Of a stretch of 64,000 nt of DNA, positions 52,660 through 61,576 are shown in pieces. Numbering within the stretch: position 1 is the first letter of the stretch; every line of letters begins with the position of its first letter. Source of the DNA: SIG455 sp045659025 (lineage in GTDB: Bacteria; Bacillota; Clostridia; UMGS1810); the NCBI GenBank assembly GCA_045659025.1, contig JAZOWA010000007.1, positions 1-64,000 of the forward strand. Direction: 5' to 3'. A program made the position numbers and the translations under genes. The notes under the pieces are model-generated. The model did no database searches and was not told where the DNA came from. It worked only from the letters and a program-made list of their open reading frames with translations.

Positions 52660-52683
52660 GAAAACCGCTTAACTACGCGGTTT
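52660..52683. other. hairpin in the divergent intergenic region
   Basis: AAAACCGC pairs with GCGGTTTT around an eight-base loop, with another T on the plus side. It may isolate the two divergent promoters. The rest of this 301-base gap contains the two promoters and no gene. Confidence 0.45.
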
Positions 52684-52711
52684 TCGGGGATTTTCGACAA
52701 GGCAAAAATTC

Positions 52712-52740
52712 TTGAATTTTGGCTTTGGTTGTGATAGAAT
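52712..52740 (+). promoter_or_regulatory. promoter of ispG-polC-rluD
   Basis: TTGAAT, 17 bases, TAGAAT, about 50 bases before the ispG start. Confidence 0.65.
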
Positions 52741-52792
52741 AGAAATGATGGGGTTTCCTCATCTTTTTTGACGAAAAGGAAGATGGTTTTTT

Positions 52793-53830
52793 ATGAGCAG
52801 ACGTATATACATAGGCAATGTGGCTGTGGGTGGCGGAGCAAAGGTGTCAATACAGTCAATGACCAATACATTAACCTCCGATTACATAGCCACCGCAGAG
52901 CAGATTAACGCTCTGGCTGCGGCGGGTTGTGATATAGTCCGTTGTGCAGTGCCCGATATGGAGAGCGCAGAGGCCTTCAGCAAGATTAAGGAGAGGGTGT
53001 CTGTGCCCGTGGTGGCGGATATCCACTTTGATTATCGTCTTGCCCTCTCTGTAATGGAGCACGGTGCCGACAAGGTGCGCATCAACCCCGGCAATATCGG
53101 CTCGGAGGAGGGTGTGAAAGCGGTTGCAGAGGAAGCAAAGAAGCGCAACATCCCCATCCGCATAGGCGTAAACAGCGGTTCTGTGGAGAAAAGCATACTT
53201 GCAAAATATGGTTCACCCACTCCCGAAGCATTGGTGGAAAGTGCGGAGGAGCATATAAAGTTACTTGAGAAATACGGATTTTCCGATATTGCAGTATCCT
53301 TAAAGGCATCGGATGTGCCCACCACCATAAAGGCGTACCGCACTATGGCGGAGCGTCACGACTACCCCCTGCATCTCGGTGTCACCGAAGCAGGCACCTT
53401 CCTTGGCGGTGCGGTGAAATCCGCTGTGGGTATCGGCTCACTTCTTGCCGACGGTATCGGAGACACCTTCAGGGTGTCCCTCACCGACGACCCTGTGAAA
53501 GAGGTATATGTGGCAAGGGAGATACTCAAGGCCCTCAATCTCACCGACAAGGGCGCCAGATTGGTATCCTGCCCCACCTGCGGCAGAACCAGGATAGACC
53601 TCATCCCCTTGGCCAAGAGGGTGGAGGAATACCTGCTCACCATTGATAAGCCCATAACCGTTGCGGTGATGGGTTGCGCAGTAAACGGCCCCGGGGAAGC
53701 CCGTGAAGCAGACGTGGGTATCGCAGGGGGTAACGGCGAAGGCCTTATCTTCAAAAAAGGCGAGATAGTCCGCAAGGTTGCCGAGAGCGACCTTTTTGCC
53801 GAGTTAGTAAAAGAAATAGAGAATATGTAA
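52793..53830 (+). CDS. ispG: 4-hydroxy-3-methylbut-2-enyl diphosphate synthase
   Basis: Iron-sulfur enzyme of the non-mevalonate isoprenoid pathway. The 345 residues have a TIM-barrel part (S-I-Q-S-M-T-N-T near 20, then D-I-V-R-C-A-V-P and D-I-H-F-D) and the C-terminal 4Fe-4S domain with C-P-T-C-G-R near 262 and G-C-A-V-N-G-P-G-E-A near 295. The length is that of the short bacterial type. The ribosome site AAGGAAG is about ten bases from the ATG. polC follows after 14 bases. Confidence 0.95.
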   Translation: MSRRIYIGNVAVGGGAKVSIQSMTNTLTSDYIATAEQINALAAAGCDIVRCAVPDMESAEAFSKIKERVSVPVVADIHFDYRLALSVMEHGADKVRINPGNIGSEEGVKAVAEEAKKRNIPIRIGVNSGSVEKSILAKYGSPTPEALVESAEEHIKLLEKYGFSDIAVSLKASDVPTTIKAYRTMAERHDYPLHLGVTEAGTFLGGAVKSAVGIGSLLADGIGDTFRVSLTDDPVKEVYVAREILKALNLTDKGARLVSCPTCGRTRIDLIPLAKRVEEYLLTIDKPITVAVMGCAVNGPGEAREADVGIAGGNGEGLIFKKGEIVRKVAESDLFAELVKEIENM

Positions 53831-53844
53831 GCGAGGATTTATAT

Positions 53845-56800
53845 ATGTCACCGACTAATCTGACCTTAAGTCAGTTGTTTGCCAAGATCGACGTGCCCGA
53901 GATAATCGCCGAGGCCCGTGTTTATAATATAAAAGCAAGTGCTATTGACCGCACCCTTGATATCACCTTGTATGCCGAGGAACTTTTGCCCTTTGAGCTT
54001 ATAGAGGAGTTCAAGGAGAAGGCGGCTACAGAGTCAAACCTCAACAGCTTAATCATCCGTGTCAAGTACGAAGGCTTGTCCCTTATGACCATTGACCTTG
54101 ACAGGTACTGGAAGAATCTCATCTTCTATGTGTCTGCGACGGTGGGCGGTGTGTCGGGACTTTTCACCGACAGCACCTGCCGTTATGAGAACGGCGTACT
54201 CAAAATCACCTGCAAATACGGCATCCACCTTCTCACCGAGTCGGGTTGCGATAAGATTATTGAGAAGCTGGTGCTCGCCCAGTTGGGTGAGTCGGTGAAG
54301 GCGGAGTTCATAGACGAATTCACCGAGGAGCAGTTCATTGAAATGCAGCAGGAGGCAATTGACTCTCTCCCCGAGATTGAGGTGGCGGAGACCGCTCCCG
54401 CAGAGGAGAAGAAGGAAGACACCAACCTTATCTACGGCAAACCCATCAAAGAGGATTCCATGCCTATCAAGGACGTCACCGAGGAATTGGGTACCGTAGT
54501 GGTAGAGGGTGACATATTCGATATAGATTTCCGTGAGACGAGAAGCGGTAAGCAACTCATCTCCTTCATCATAGCCGACAACGCTTCTGCATACAGCGTA
54601 AAACTCTTTGCGGATAAGAAGGACCTACCTGCCCTCAAGGAAGGTATCAATAAAAAGGCCTACCTCAAGGTGAAGGGTGCCGTTCAGTACGATTCCTATG
54701 CCAAAGAGAACATCATTATGGCCCGCAGTATAGAGAAAGCCAAGAAGAAGCTCCGTGAGGACAATGCAGAGGAGAAACGTATAGAACTTCATATGCATAC
54801 TAAGATGTCCACCACCGACGGTGTGTCCGATGCGGCAGCTCTCGTCTCTACTGCTATCCGTTGGGGACACAAGGCGGTTGCTATTACAGACCACGGCAAC
54901 ATCCAGGCCTTTCCTGAGGCGATGGCCACCGCTGTGGAGTTTGACCGTGACGGTAGTGTGAAATCCCACAGGATCAAAGTCATCTACGGTGTAGAGGCGT
55001 ATATAGCCAACGATTCTATCCCCATCACCTTTGGGGATACCACCGCCACCTATGATGGTGATTTCGTGGTGTTTGATATTGAGACCACGGGCCTTCGTGC
55101 CTCTTCTGATGCCATCACCGAGATTGGCGCAGTTAAGGTGTCGGGCGGCAGGGTAGTGGATGAATTCAACACCTTCGTAAACCCCGGCAGACCTATCCCG
55201 TCAAACATTGTGCAACTCACCGGCATCACCGACGATATGGTAGCCGACGCTCCCGCCGAGGACAAGGCGGTGGCAGATTTCCTTGAATTTGCCAGGGGCT
55301 CTGTGCTGGTTGCCCACAATGCGAATTTTGATACATCCTTCATCAAGGCGGCTGCTGCCAGATGCGACATCCCCTTTGAGAATGCGTATATAGATACATT
55401 GGAGCTTGCCCGCACCCTTATCAAGGATGTGAAGAATCACAAGCTCAACACCCTCACCAAGTACTTCAATGTGAAATTGGAGAATCATCACCGTGCCTGC
55501 GACGATGCTGCCGCCACGGCACAGATATTTATAAAGCTGGTGGATATGCTTAAAGCAAAGGGAGTGGACAAGGTGTCTGCCACCAACTCCGCCCTTGCAG
55601 AGGAGACGGATTTGAAATCCCAGAAGACCTATCATGCCACCGTGATGGTTAAGGACTACGAGGGCCTTAAAAATCTTTACCACCTCATATCCGAATCCTG
55701 CATGGACCATTTCTACAAACGTCCCGTTATGCCCAAGAGCCTTATTGAGAAATACCGCAAGGGACTGCTTATCGGCTCTGCCTGCGAGGCGGGTGAGCTT
55801 TACCGTGCCATTTTGGACGGTGCTGATGCAAAGAAACTGGACGATATAGTAAAATTCTACGATTACCTTGAGATTCAGCCTTTGGGTAACAACCGGTTCC
55901 TCGTAGCAGAGGGCATAGTGCAGAGTAACGAGGACCTCAAATACTTCAACAAGCGTATAGTTGACCTTGCCAAAAAATCCGGCAAACTGTGTGTTGCTGC
56001 AGGTGACGTGCATTTTTTAAACCCCGAGGACGAGGTCTACCGCCGTATCCTTATGGCGGGCAAGGGATTTGACGATGCGGATAATCAGGCGCCTCTGTAT
56101 CTGCGCACCACCGACGAGATGCTCGCCGAGTTTGAATATCTGGGTGAGGACCTTGCGAAGGAGTTAGTAATAGAAAATCCTTCTAAGATAGCGGATATGG
56201 TGGATTACATCATCCCCATCCCCACAGAGACGGCACCGCCTATCATTGACGGCTCCGACGAGGAACTCCGTGAGATGACCTATTCCACCGCCAAATCAAT
56301 CTATGGTGATCCTCTTCCCGCCCTTATCAAAGAGAGAATAGATATAGAGCTCAGCTCAATTATTGATAACGGCTACAGCGTTATGTATATTATCGCACAG
56401 AAGCTTGTGCACAAGTCCAATTCCGACGGATACCTGGTAGGTTCCCGAGGTTCGGTTGGCTCATCCCTTGTGGCGTTCTTCTCGGGTATCACCGAGGTTA
56501 ACTCCCTGCCACCCCACCACGTTTGTCCCAAGTGTAAATACAGCGAGTTCATCACCGACGGCTCCGTGGGTTCGGGCTTTGACTTGCCCGATAAGGTGTG
56601 CCCTAAGTGCGGTGAGGTGATGAAGCACGACGGTCACGACATCCCCTTTGAGACCTTCCTTGGTTTCGGTGGCGGTAAAGAGCCTGATATCGACCTTAAC
56701 TTCTCAGGTGAGTATCAGGGCAAGATTCACAAATACACAGAAGAACTCTTCGGCGAGGGATATGTGTTCCGTGCAGGCACTATCGGCACTATCGCCGATA

Positions 56801-58104
56801 AGACCGCTTTCGGTTATGTAAAGAAATATTATGAGGACAGAGGCCAGGTGGTATCCAAAGCCGAGATCGCCCGACTTGTCCGCGGCTGCACAGGTGTGAA
56901 GAACACCACCGGTCAGCATGCAGGCGGACTTATGATTGTCCCCCGTGACAGAAATGTACACGAATTCACCCCTATACAGTACCCTGCGGATAAATCCGAC
57001 AGCGGTGTTATCACCACCCATTTCGATTATCATTCCATTTCGGGTAAACTTTTGAAGCTTGACCTTCTCGGTCACGACGACCCCACCGTTATCCGTATGC
57101 TTGAGGATTTAACGGGGGTTGATGCCAAGAAGATTCCCTCGGGTGACCCTAAGGTAATGAGCCTTTTCAGCGGTACCGAGGCATTGGGTGTAACCCCTGA
57201 GGATATTAACAGTAAAGTCGGCACCTATGCCATCCCTGAATTCGGTACTAACTTTGTTCGACAGATGCTTGTTGAGACAGAACCGTCAACATTTTCGGAG
57301 CTGGTGCGAATTTCAGGACTTTCCCACGGTACTGACGTGTGGACAAACAACGCTCAGGACCTCATCCGTGCAGGTACGGCAACCCTTTCCAACGCCATCT
57401 GTACCCGTGACGATATTATGCTCTATCTTATCCAGATGGGTGTAGCACCCAAGTCTGCATTCAAGATAATGGAGATGGTGCGTAAGGGCAGGGGACTTAC
57501 TGAGGAGTTTGAAGCAGAGATGAGGGAAGCAAACGTCCCCGAATGGTACATCAAGTCCTGCAAGACTATCAAGTATATGTTCCCCAAGGCCCACGCCGTA
57601 GCTTATGTTACCATGGCGTATCGCATCGCCTGGTTCAAGGTGTATTATCCCATTGAGTTCTATATGACCTACTTCACCGTAAGGGCAGACGAATTTGACG
57701 CATCCCTTATGGCGCAGGGCAAGGCCAAGGTGGAGCAGACTATGGCGGAATTCGAGGCGAGGGGTAAAGACATCTCTGCCAAGGATAAATCAGTAATGAC
57801 CATCCTTGAGGTGTGCAAGGAGATGTATGCCCGCGGTATCCAGATGCTTCCTATCAGTATATTCACGTCCCACGCTTATAAATTCCAGAAAGTAGACGGC
57901 AAGATACTGCCACCCCTTAACGCTATTGCAGGTCTCGGCCTTTCTGCGGCGGAGTCAATCGTTGCGGCAAGGGATGAGGCGGAGTTCACCTCAATCGAGG
58001 ATATTATGCAACGCTCCAAGGTGAACAAGACCGTTCTTGAGGTTATGAAGGCCTCAGGCGCTCTGGGTGATTTGCCCGAGAGCAGTCAGATTTCATTCTT
58101 CTGA
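53845..58104 (+). CDS. polC: DNA polymerase III alpha subunit, PolC type
   Basis: Replicative polymerase of low-GC Gram-positive bacteria. The 1419 residues show the PolC order. An OB fold lies near 215-300, then a PHP domain starts I-E-L-H-M-H-T-K-M-S near 312. It is interrupted by a DEDD proofreading exonuclease (V-F-D-I-E-T-T-G near 406, then H-N-A-N-F-D). A zinc region C-P-K-C-K-Y and C-P-K-C-G-E lies near 895-920. The polymerase core carries P-D-I-D-L-N-F-S near 947 with catalytic Asp residues. The end I-S-F-F is intact. The exonuclease and PHP motifs look complete. Confidence 0.96.
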   Translation: MSPTNLTLSQLFAKIDVPEIIAEARVYNIKASAIDRTLDITLYAEELLPFELIEEFKEKAATESNLNSLIIRVKYEGLSLMTIDLDRYWKNLIFYVSATVGGVSGLFTDSTCRYENGVLKITCKYGIHLLTESGCDKIIEKLVLAQLGESVKAEFIDEFTEEQFIEMQQEAIDSLPEIEVAETAPAEEKKEDTNLIYGKPIKEDSMPIKDVTEELGTVVVEGDIFDIDFRETRSGKQLISFIIADNASAYSVKLFADKKDLPALKEGINKKAYLKVKGAVQYDSYAKENIIMARSIEKAKKKLREDNAEEKRIELHMHTKMSTTDGVSDAAALVSTAIRWGHKAVAITDHGNIQAFPEAMATAVEFDRDGSVKSHRIKVIYGVEAYIANDSIPITFGDTTATYDGDFVVFDIETTGLRASSDAITEIGAVKVSGGRVVDEFNTFVNPGRPIPSNIVQLTGITDDMVADAPAEDKAVADFLEFARGSVLVAHNANFDTSFIKAAAARCDIPFENAYIDTLELARTLIKDVKNHKLNTLTKYFNVKLENHHRACDDAAATAQIFIKLVDMLKAKGVDKVSATNSALAEETDLKSQKTYHATVMVKDYEGLKNLYHLISESCMDHFYKRPVMPKSLIEKYRKGLLIGSACEAGELYRAILDGADAKKLDDIVKFYDYLEIQPLGNNRFLVAEGIVQSNEDLKYFNKRIVDLAKKSGKLCVAAGDVHFLNPEDEVYRRILMAGKGFDDADNQAPLYLRTTDEMLAEFEYLGEDLAKELVIENPSKIADMVDYIIPIPTETAPPIIDGSDEELREMTYSTAKSIYGDPLPALIKERIDIELSSIIDNGYSVMYIIAQKLVHKSNSDGYLVGSRGSVGSSLVAFFSGITEVNSLPPHHVCPKCKYSEFITDGSVGSGFDLPDKVCPKCGEVMKHDGHDIPFETFLGFGGGKEPDIDLNFSGEYQGKIHKYTEELFGEGYVFRAGTIGTIADKTAFGYVKKYYEDRGQVVSKAEIARLVRGCTGVKNTTGQHAGGLMIVPRDRNVHEFTPIQYPADKSDSGVITTHFDYHSISGKLLKLDLLGHDDPTVIRMLEDLTGVDAKKIPSGDPKVMSLFSGTEALGVTPEDINSKVGTYAIPEFGTNFVRQMLVETEPSTFSELVRISGLSHGTDVWTNNAQDLIRAGTATLSNAICTRDDIMLYLIQMGVAPKSAFKIMEMVRKGRGLTEEFEAEMREANVPEWYIKSCKTIKYMFPKAHAVAYVTMAYRIAWFKVYYPIEFYMTYFTVRADEFDASLMAQGKAKVEQTMAEFEARGKDISAKDKSVMTILEVCKEMYARGIQMLPISIFTSHAYKFQKVDGKILPPLNAIAGLGLSAAESIVAARDEAEFTSIEDIMQRSKVNKTVLEVMKASGALGDLPESSQISFF

Positions 58105-58132
58105 TAAAGAATTTGCTTAGAGGTACAACAGT

Positions 58133-59029
58133 ATGAGAATTATTTGCGACAAGAGCGGGGAACGTCTTGATAAGTATATCGATATAGAGGATTTCTCCCG
58201 CTCAAGAATACAGAAACTTATAGATGATGGCCTCGTCACTGTCAACGGTGTTGTTGCCAAGGGCAGAGACAAGCTCAGGGAAGGGGATGTCATAGAGATT
58301 GAAATCCCCGATACCGAGCCCCTTGATGTGGTGGCAGAGGATATTCCCCTTGATATCGTGTATGAGGACGAGCATATGCTGGTCATCAATAAACCTCAGG
58401 GTATGGTTGTCCATCCCGGCGCAGGCAATTATTCGGGCACGTTGGTCAATGCCCTTATGCACCATTGCGGAGATTCCCTAAGCGGTATCGGCGGAGTGGC
58501 AAGACCCGGTATAGTCCACAGGATTGATAAGGAGACCTCAGGTCTGCTCCTGGTGGCAAAGACGGATATCGCCCACAACTCACTCTCTGCCCAGATTAAG
58601 GATAAGACCGCCCGCAGAGAATACATCTGTATCACCGACGGCAATATGACCATTGCCAAGGGCAAGGTAGATGCTCCCATCGGCAGACACGGCACTATCC
58701 GCACCAAAATGGCGGTAACATCAAAGAACTCCAAGAATGCCGTTACCCACTTTGAAGTGGCAGAGCAGCTCAGCGGTGCATCATTGGTGAAATGCCGTCT
58801 TGAAACGGGCAGAACCCACCAGATAAGAGTGCATCTTGCATATATCGGTTTCCCCATACTGGGGGATAATGTTTACGGAGCCAAATCCAACCCCTACAAT
58901 CTTCAGGGTCAGGCACTTCACGCAGAGAAGATCACCTTCCGCCACCCCGTAACGGGTGAGGAAATGGAATTCCACCGTGACCCGCCCCCGTACTTCTACG
59001 AACTGGTTGAGAAATTGAGAAAGATATAA
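58133..59029 (+). CDS. RluD-like 23S rRNA pseudouridine synthase, copy 2
   Basis: A 298-residue protein with an S4 domain (about 10-60: R-L-D-K-Y-I-D-I, then G-L-V-T-V-N-G), the catalytic motif H-R-I-D-K-E-T-S-G near 127, and T-G-R-T-H-Q-I-R-V-H near 222. The canonical His distinguishes it from the copy at 40.7 kb, so the two probably modify different uridines. It starts 28 bases after polC behind AGAGG, and a terminator follows. Confidence 0.9.
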   Translation: MRIICDKSGERLDKYIDIEDFSRSRIQKLIDDGLVTVNGVVAKGRDKLREGDVIEIEIPDTEPLDVVAEDIPLDIVYEDEHMLVINKPQGMVVHPGAGNYSGTLVNALMHHCGDSLSGIGGVARPGIVHRIDKETSGLLLVAKTDIAHNSLSAQIKDKTARREYICITDGNMTIAKGKVDAPIGRHGTIRTKMAVTSKNSKNAVTHFEVAEQLSGASLVKCRLETGRTHQIRVHLAYIGFPILGDNVYGAKSNPYNLQGQALHAEKITFRHPVTGEEMEFHRDPPPYFYELVEKLRKI

Positions 59030-59034
59030 TATTA

Positions 59035-59066
59035 ACCCCCTTGCAGATGCGAGGGGGTCTTTTTTA
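59035..59066 (+). terminator. terminator of the ispG-polC-rluD operon
   Basis: ACCCCCT pairs with AGGGGGT around a ten-base loop and is followed by CTTTTTT. Confidence 0.85.
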
Positions 59067-59086
59067 TATTTTCTTGAAATTTCCTG

Positions 59087-59115
59087 TTGACAAAGGGAGG
59101 ATAAGGGGATATAAT
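59087..59115 (+). promoter_or_regulatory. promoter of the glycine-riboswitch transcript
   Basis: Exact consensus: TTGACA, 17 bases, TATAAT. Transcription should begin about 25 bases before the first aptamer. Confidence 0.85.
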
Positions 59116-59147
59116 AGTCACAAGTTATATATTTGAGCTATATGAAG

Positions 59148-59320
59148 TGTGCAGGAGAAAGGCAGTTTGCCTTGCCGAAGGAGTAATGCTCTCAGGCGCT
59201 TTAGCAGAGACTGCACATGGATAGCACTCCGGAGAAGTCCGGCTTTTGTATAAAAGCCAAAAGGATGCCGAAGGTGTAAAGCCCCGTATGGGGTTAATCT
59301 CTCAGGCAAAAGGACGGAGC
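59148..59320 (+). ncRNA. tandem glycine riboswitch (two aptamers)
   Basis: Aptamer 1 spans 59148-59217 and is closed by TGTGCAG/CTGCACA. Aptamer 2 spans about 59224-59320 and is closed by CTCCG/CGGAG. Each has the family's conserved core: GGAGA, then GCCGAAGG, then CTCTCAGGC with a following GGACGGAG-type or GCAGAGACTG end. A six-base linker joins them, the usual tandem architecture. The downstream gene is an amino acid/cation symporter, a common target. Confidence 0.93.
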
Positions 59321-59360
59321 AAATGCATATCTTTCGTGCTATGCATTTATATTTATCCGG

Positions 59361-59390
59361 AGTCGCCCAATGTTATGGCGGCTTTTTTTA
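59361..59390 (+). terminator. expression-platform terminator of the glycine riboswitch
   Basis: AGTCGCC pairs with GGCGGCT (one G-U) and is followed by seven Ts. Upstream, AAATGCAT (59321-59328) pairs with ATGCATTT (59341-59348). The second aptamer and this terminator presumably communicate through that segment; I cannot fix the direction of control from sequence alone. Confidence 0.7.
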
Positions 59391-59433
59391 TTTTTATCCA
59401 GGCAGGATAATAAAATTCAAGGAGGATATCAAA

Positions 59434-60843
59434 ATGCAGGAAACACTACTCAATCTTGTGGCAAATGCCAACAAGTACCTGTCCGACTACATCTTAATTG
59501 CTTTGCTTGTCGGCACAGGACTCTTCTTCACTATCAAAACAAAGTTCGTTCAGGTGCGTTGCTTTGGCGAGGGCGTAAGACAGACCTTCGGTAACTTAAA
59601 GCTTCGCGGAGGCAAGCAGGCAGGGGGATTAAGTTCCTTCCAGGCACTTGCCACAGCAATCGCGGCTCAGGTGGGTACGGGAAACATCGTGGGTGCTTCC
59701 GGTGCAATCTTAATCGGCGGACCCGGTGCGATCTTCTGGATGTGGGTTATTGCCTTCCTCGGTATGGCTACAATCTACGCCGAGGCAGTGCTGGCACAGG
59801 AGACACGAATCAAAGACGAAAAGGGAGAAATCAGCGGCGGCCCCGTTTACTACATTAAGAAAGCATTCCCCAACGGCTTTGGTACATTCCTTTCCGTATT
59901 CTTTGCAATTGCAGCTGTTCTTGCCCTCGGATTTATGGGCAGTATGGTGCAGTCCAACTCCATTGCCGAGACCTGCAACACCGCTTTCGGTATCCCTGTA
60001 TGGGTGATGGGTGTGGCAGTATCCGTTATTGCTGCAGTAATATTTATCGGCGGTGTTTCACGCCTTGCATCGGTTACAGAGAAGATGGTGCCCTTTATGG
60101 CTATTCTTTATATTATCGGCGGAATCGTGATCCTTTGCATAAGGGCAAGATTCGTTCCCGAGACAATCGGTATGATATTCAAGTTTGCCTTTACCCCCTC
60201 TGCCTTCATTGGCGGCGGTATCGGTTATGCACTTAAAACCGCCATCAGTCAGGGTGCAAAGAGAGGTCTTTTCTCCAATGAGGCAGGTATGGGTTCTACT
60301 CCCCATGCCCACGCAATGGCAAATGTAGCAAAGCCCCACGATCAGGGTGTCGCTGCAATGATAGGCGTATTTATCGATACATTCATCGTGCTCACTATGA
60401 CAGCCCTTGTGGTTATCTCCTGTCTCTATGCAGGTGACGGCCCTCTGGCAGGTCTTGCAGGCGATGCCTATGTGGCTGCCACATCGGGTGCGAACGCAAT
60501 AGTTACAAAGACAAGCGCTATGCAGATGGCATTCAGCCGTGCAATCGGCTCGGAAGCATTCGGTAACAGCTTTGTAGCGGTCTGCCTGTTCTTCTTTGCT
60601 CTTTCCACCATTATCGGCTGGAACTTCTTTGGCAAGCTCAACGCCCAGTACCTTACCAAGAACAGCAAGGTCGGTACAATCGTATATGCGGTGATTGCCA
60701 TTGCGTTTATATTCACAGGTGCGCTTCTTTCCAACGATCTGGTGTGGGAGCTCACCGACTTTTTCAACTACCTTATGGTAATCCCCAACGTCATTGCCCT
60801 TGTGGCACTTTATAAAGTGGTTGTGAAAAATTCAAAGAGATAA
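59434..60843 (+). CDS. alanine/glycine:cation symporter (AGCS family)
   Basis: Sodium- or proton-coupled uptake of glycine or alanine, the likely reason for riboswitch control. The 469 residues have about ten membrane segments and the family hallmarks A-Q-V-G-T-G-N-I-V-G near 70, G-P-G-A-I-F-W-M-W near 90, and R-G-L-F-S-N-E-A-G-M-G-S-T near 280. ATG 59434 sits eight bases after AAGGAGG; the frame is open back to 59323, but that part is the riboswitch expression platform. Confidence 0.93.
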   Translation: MQETLLNLVANANKYLSDYILIALLVGTGLFFTIKTKFVQVRCFGEGVRQTFGNLKLRGGKQAGGLSSFQALATAIAAQVGTGNIVGASGAILIGGPGAIFWMWVIAFLGMATIYAEAVLAQETRIKDEKGEISGGPVYYIKKAFPNGFGTFLSVFFAIAAVLALGFMGSMVQSNSIAETCNTAFGIPVWVMGVAVSVIAAVIFIGGVSRLASVTEKMVPFMAILYIIGGIVILCIRARFVPETIGMIFKFAFTPSAFIGGGIGYALKTAISQGAKRGLFSNEAGMGSTPHAHAMANVAKPHDQGVAAMIGVFIDTFIVLTMTALVVISCLYAGDGPLAGLAGDAYVAATSGANAIVTKTSAMQMAFSRAIGSEAFGNSFVAVCLFFFALSTIIGWNFFGKLNAQYLTKNSKVGTIVYAVIAIAFIFTGALLSNDLVWELTDFFNYLMVIPNVIALVALYKVVVKNSKR

Positions 60844-60862
60844 TCTGACATATTACAATTAA

Positions 60863-60898
60863 AAAACACCCCCTGCACTCTGCGCAGGGGGTGTTTTG
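60863..60898. terminator. bidirectional hairpin terminator
   Basis: AAAACACCCCCTGC pairs perfectly with GCAGGGGGTGTTTT around a seven-base loop, between the convergent symporter and trmK genes. Confidence 0.9.
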
Positions 60899-60899
60899 T

Positions 60900-61559
60900 T
60901 TATCCTTTTATTATTTCAAGCAGATGCTCGTATCGGGCAATCTCGGTTTCCTTGCCTTTGCTCTTTTTAAGACCGTCTATGATTTTACTTACCACATTTA
61001 CATTGAAGGCGACATAATCACCGAAGTTTTCGTCCTCATCAATGCCCTTGCCGAGAACAAGCTCTCTCTCGGTGAGGTGGGATGTACCTTTCTTCGCGTA
61101 TATAATATTGTAGAATTTATCTTCTTCACGGGCGAGCTTCTCGGATACTATCTCAAATCCGTCGGATATAAGATACTCCCTCAGCTCCTTGCCTGCCACC
61201 ATGGGTTGCAGGATAAGGCGGGTGGTATCGTCTATCACATCTTTGCCTCTGGTAAGGATATCCCGTATGAGAAATCCACCCATACCTGCGATTACGATTG
61301 TGTCTGCCTCGCCTTTTCCGAGGGCATCAAGACCGTCGGAGAGACGGGTGGTGATTTTATCCGAAAGACCGCTGCCCTCTATATGCTCCTTTGCGGCATT
61401 TAACGGGCCTTCGTTAATATCGCAGGCAATGGCACTGTCGCAGAGGCCATTTTGCACACAATACACGGGCACATAGCCGTGGTCGGTGCCGATGTCTGCC
61501 AGCGAGGTTGTGCCATCGACAAATTCTGTTATCTTAATCAGTCGTTCACTTAACTTCAT
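60900..61559 (-). CDS. trmK: tRNA (adenine-22-N1)-methyltransferase TrmK-like
   Basis: SAM-dependent methyltransferase of 219 residues. The N-terminal D-I-G-T-D-H-G-Y-V-P-V block near 21-31 is characteristic of the TrmK family, and I-A-G-M-G-G near 90 is its catalytic-region motif; a helical C-terminal part follows. The start is ATG 61559 with TAGG upstream; the frame is open to 61616, which overlaps the M20 peptidase gene. It is transcribed behind that gene; no functional link between them is obvious. Confidence 0.88.
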   Translation of the reverse strand: MKLSERLIKITEFVDGTTSLADIGTDHGYVPVYCVQNGLCDSAIACDINEGPLNAAKEHIEGSGLSDKITTRLSDGLDALGKGEADTIVIAGMGGFLIRDILTRGKDVIDDTTRLILQPMVAGKELREYLISDGFEIVSEKLAREEDKFYNIIYAKKGTSHLTERELVLGKGIDEDENFGDYVAFNVNVVSKIIDGLKKSKGKETEIARYEHLLEIIKG

Positions 61560-61576
61560 ATTATATATACCTACAA

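Noticed and set aside
52693..52699. Spo0A-box-like TTCGACA upstream of ispG
   Set aside because: A single 7-base match is expected by chance several times in 64 kb, and nothing else ties the locus to sporulation control.
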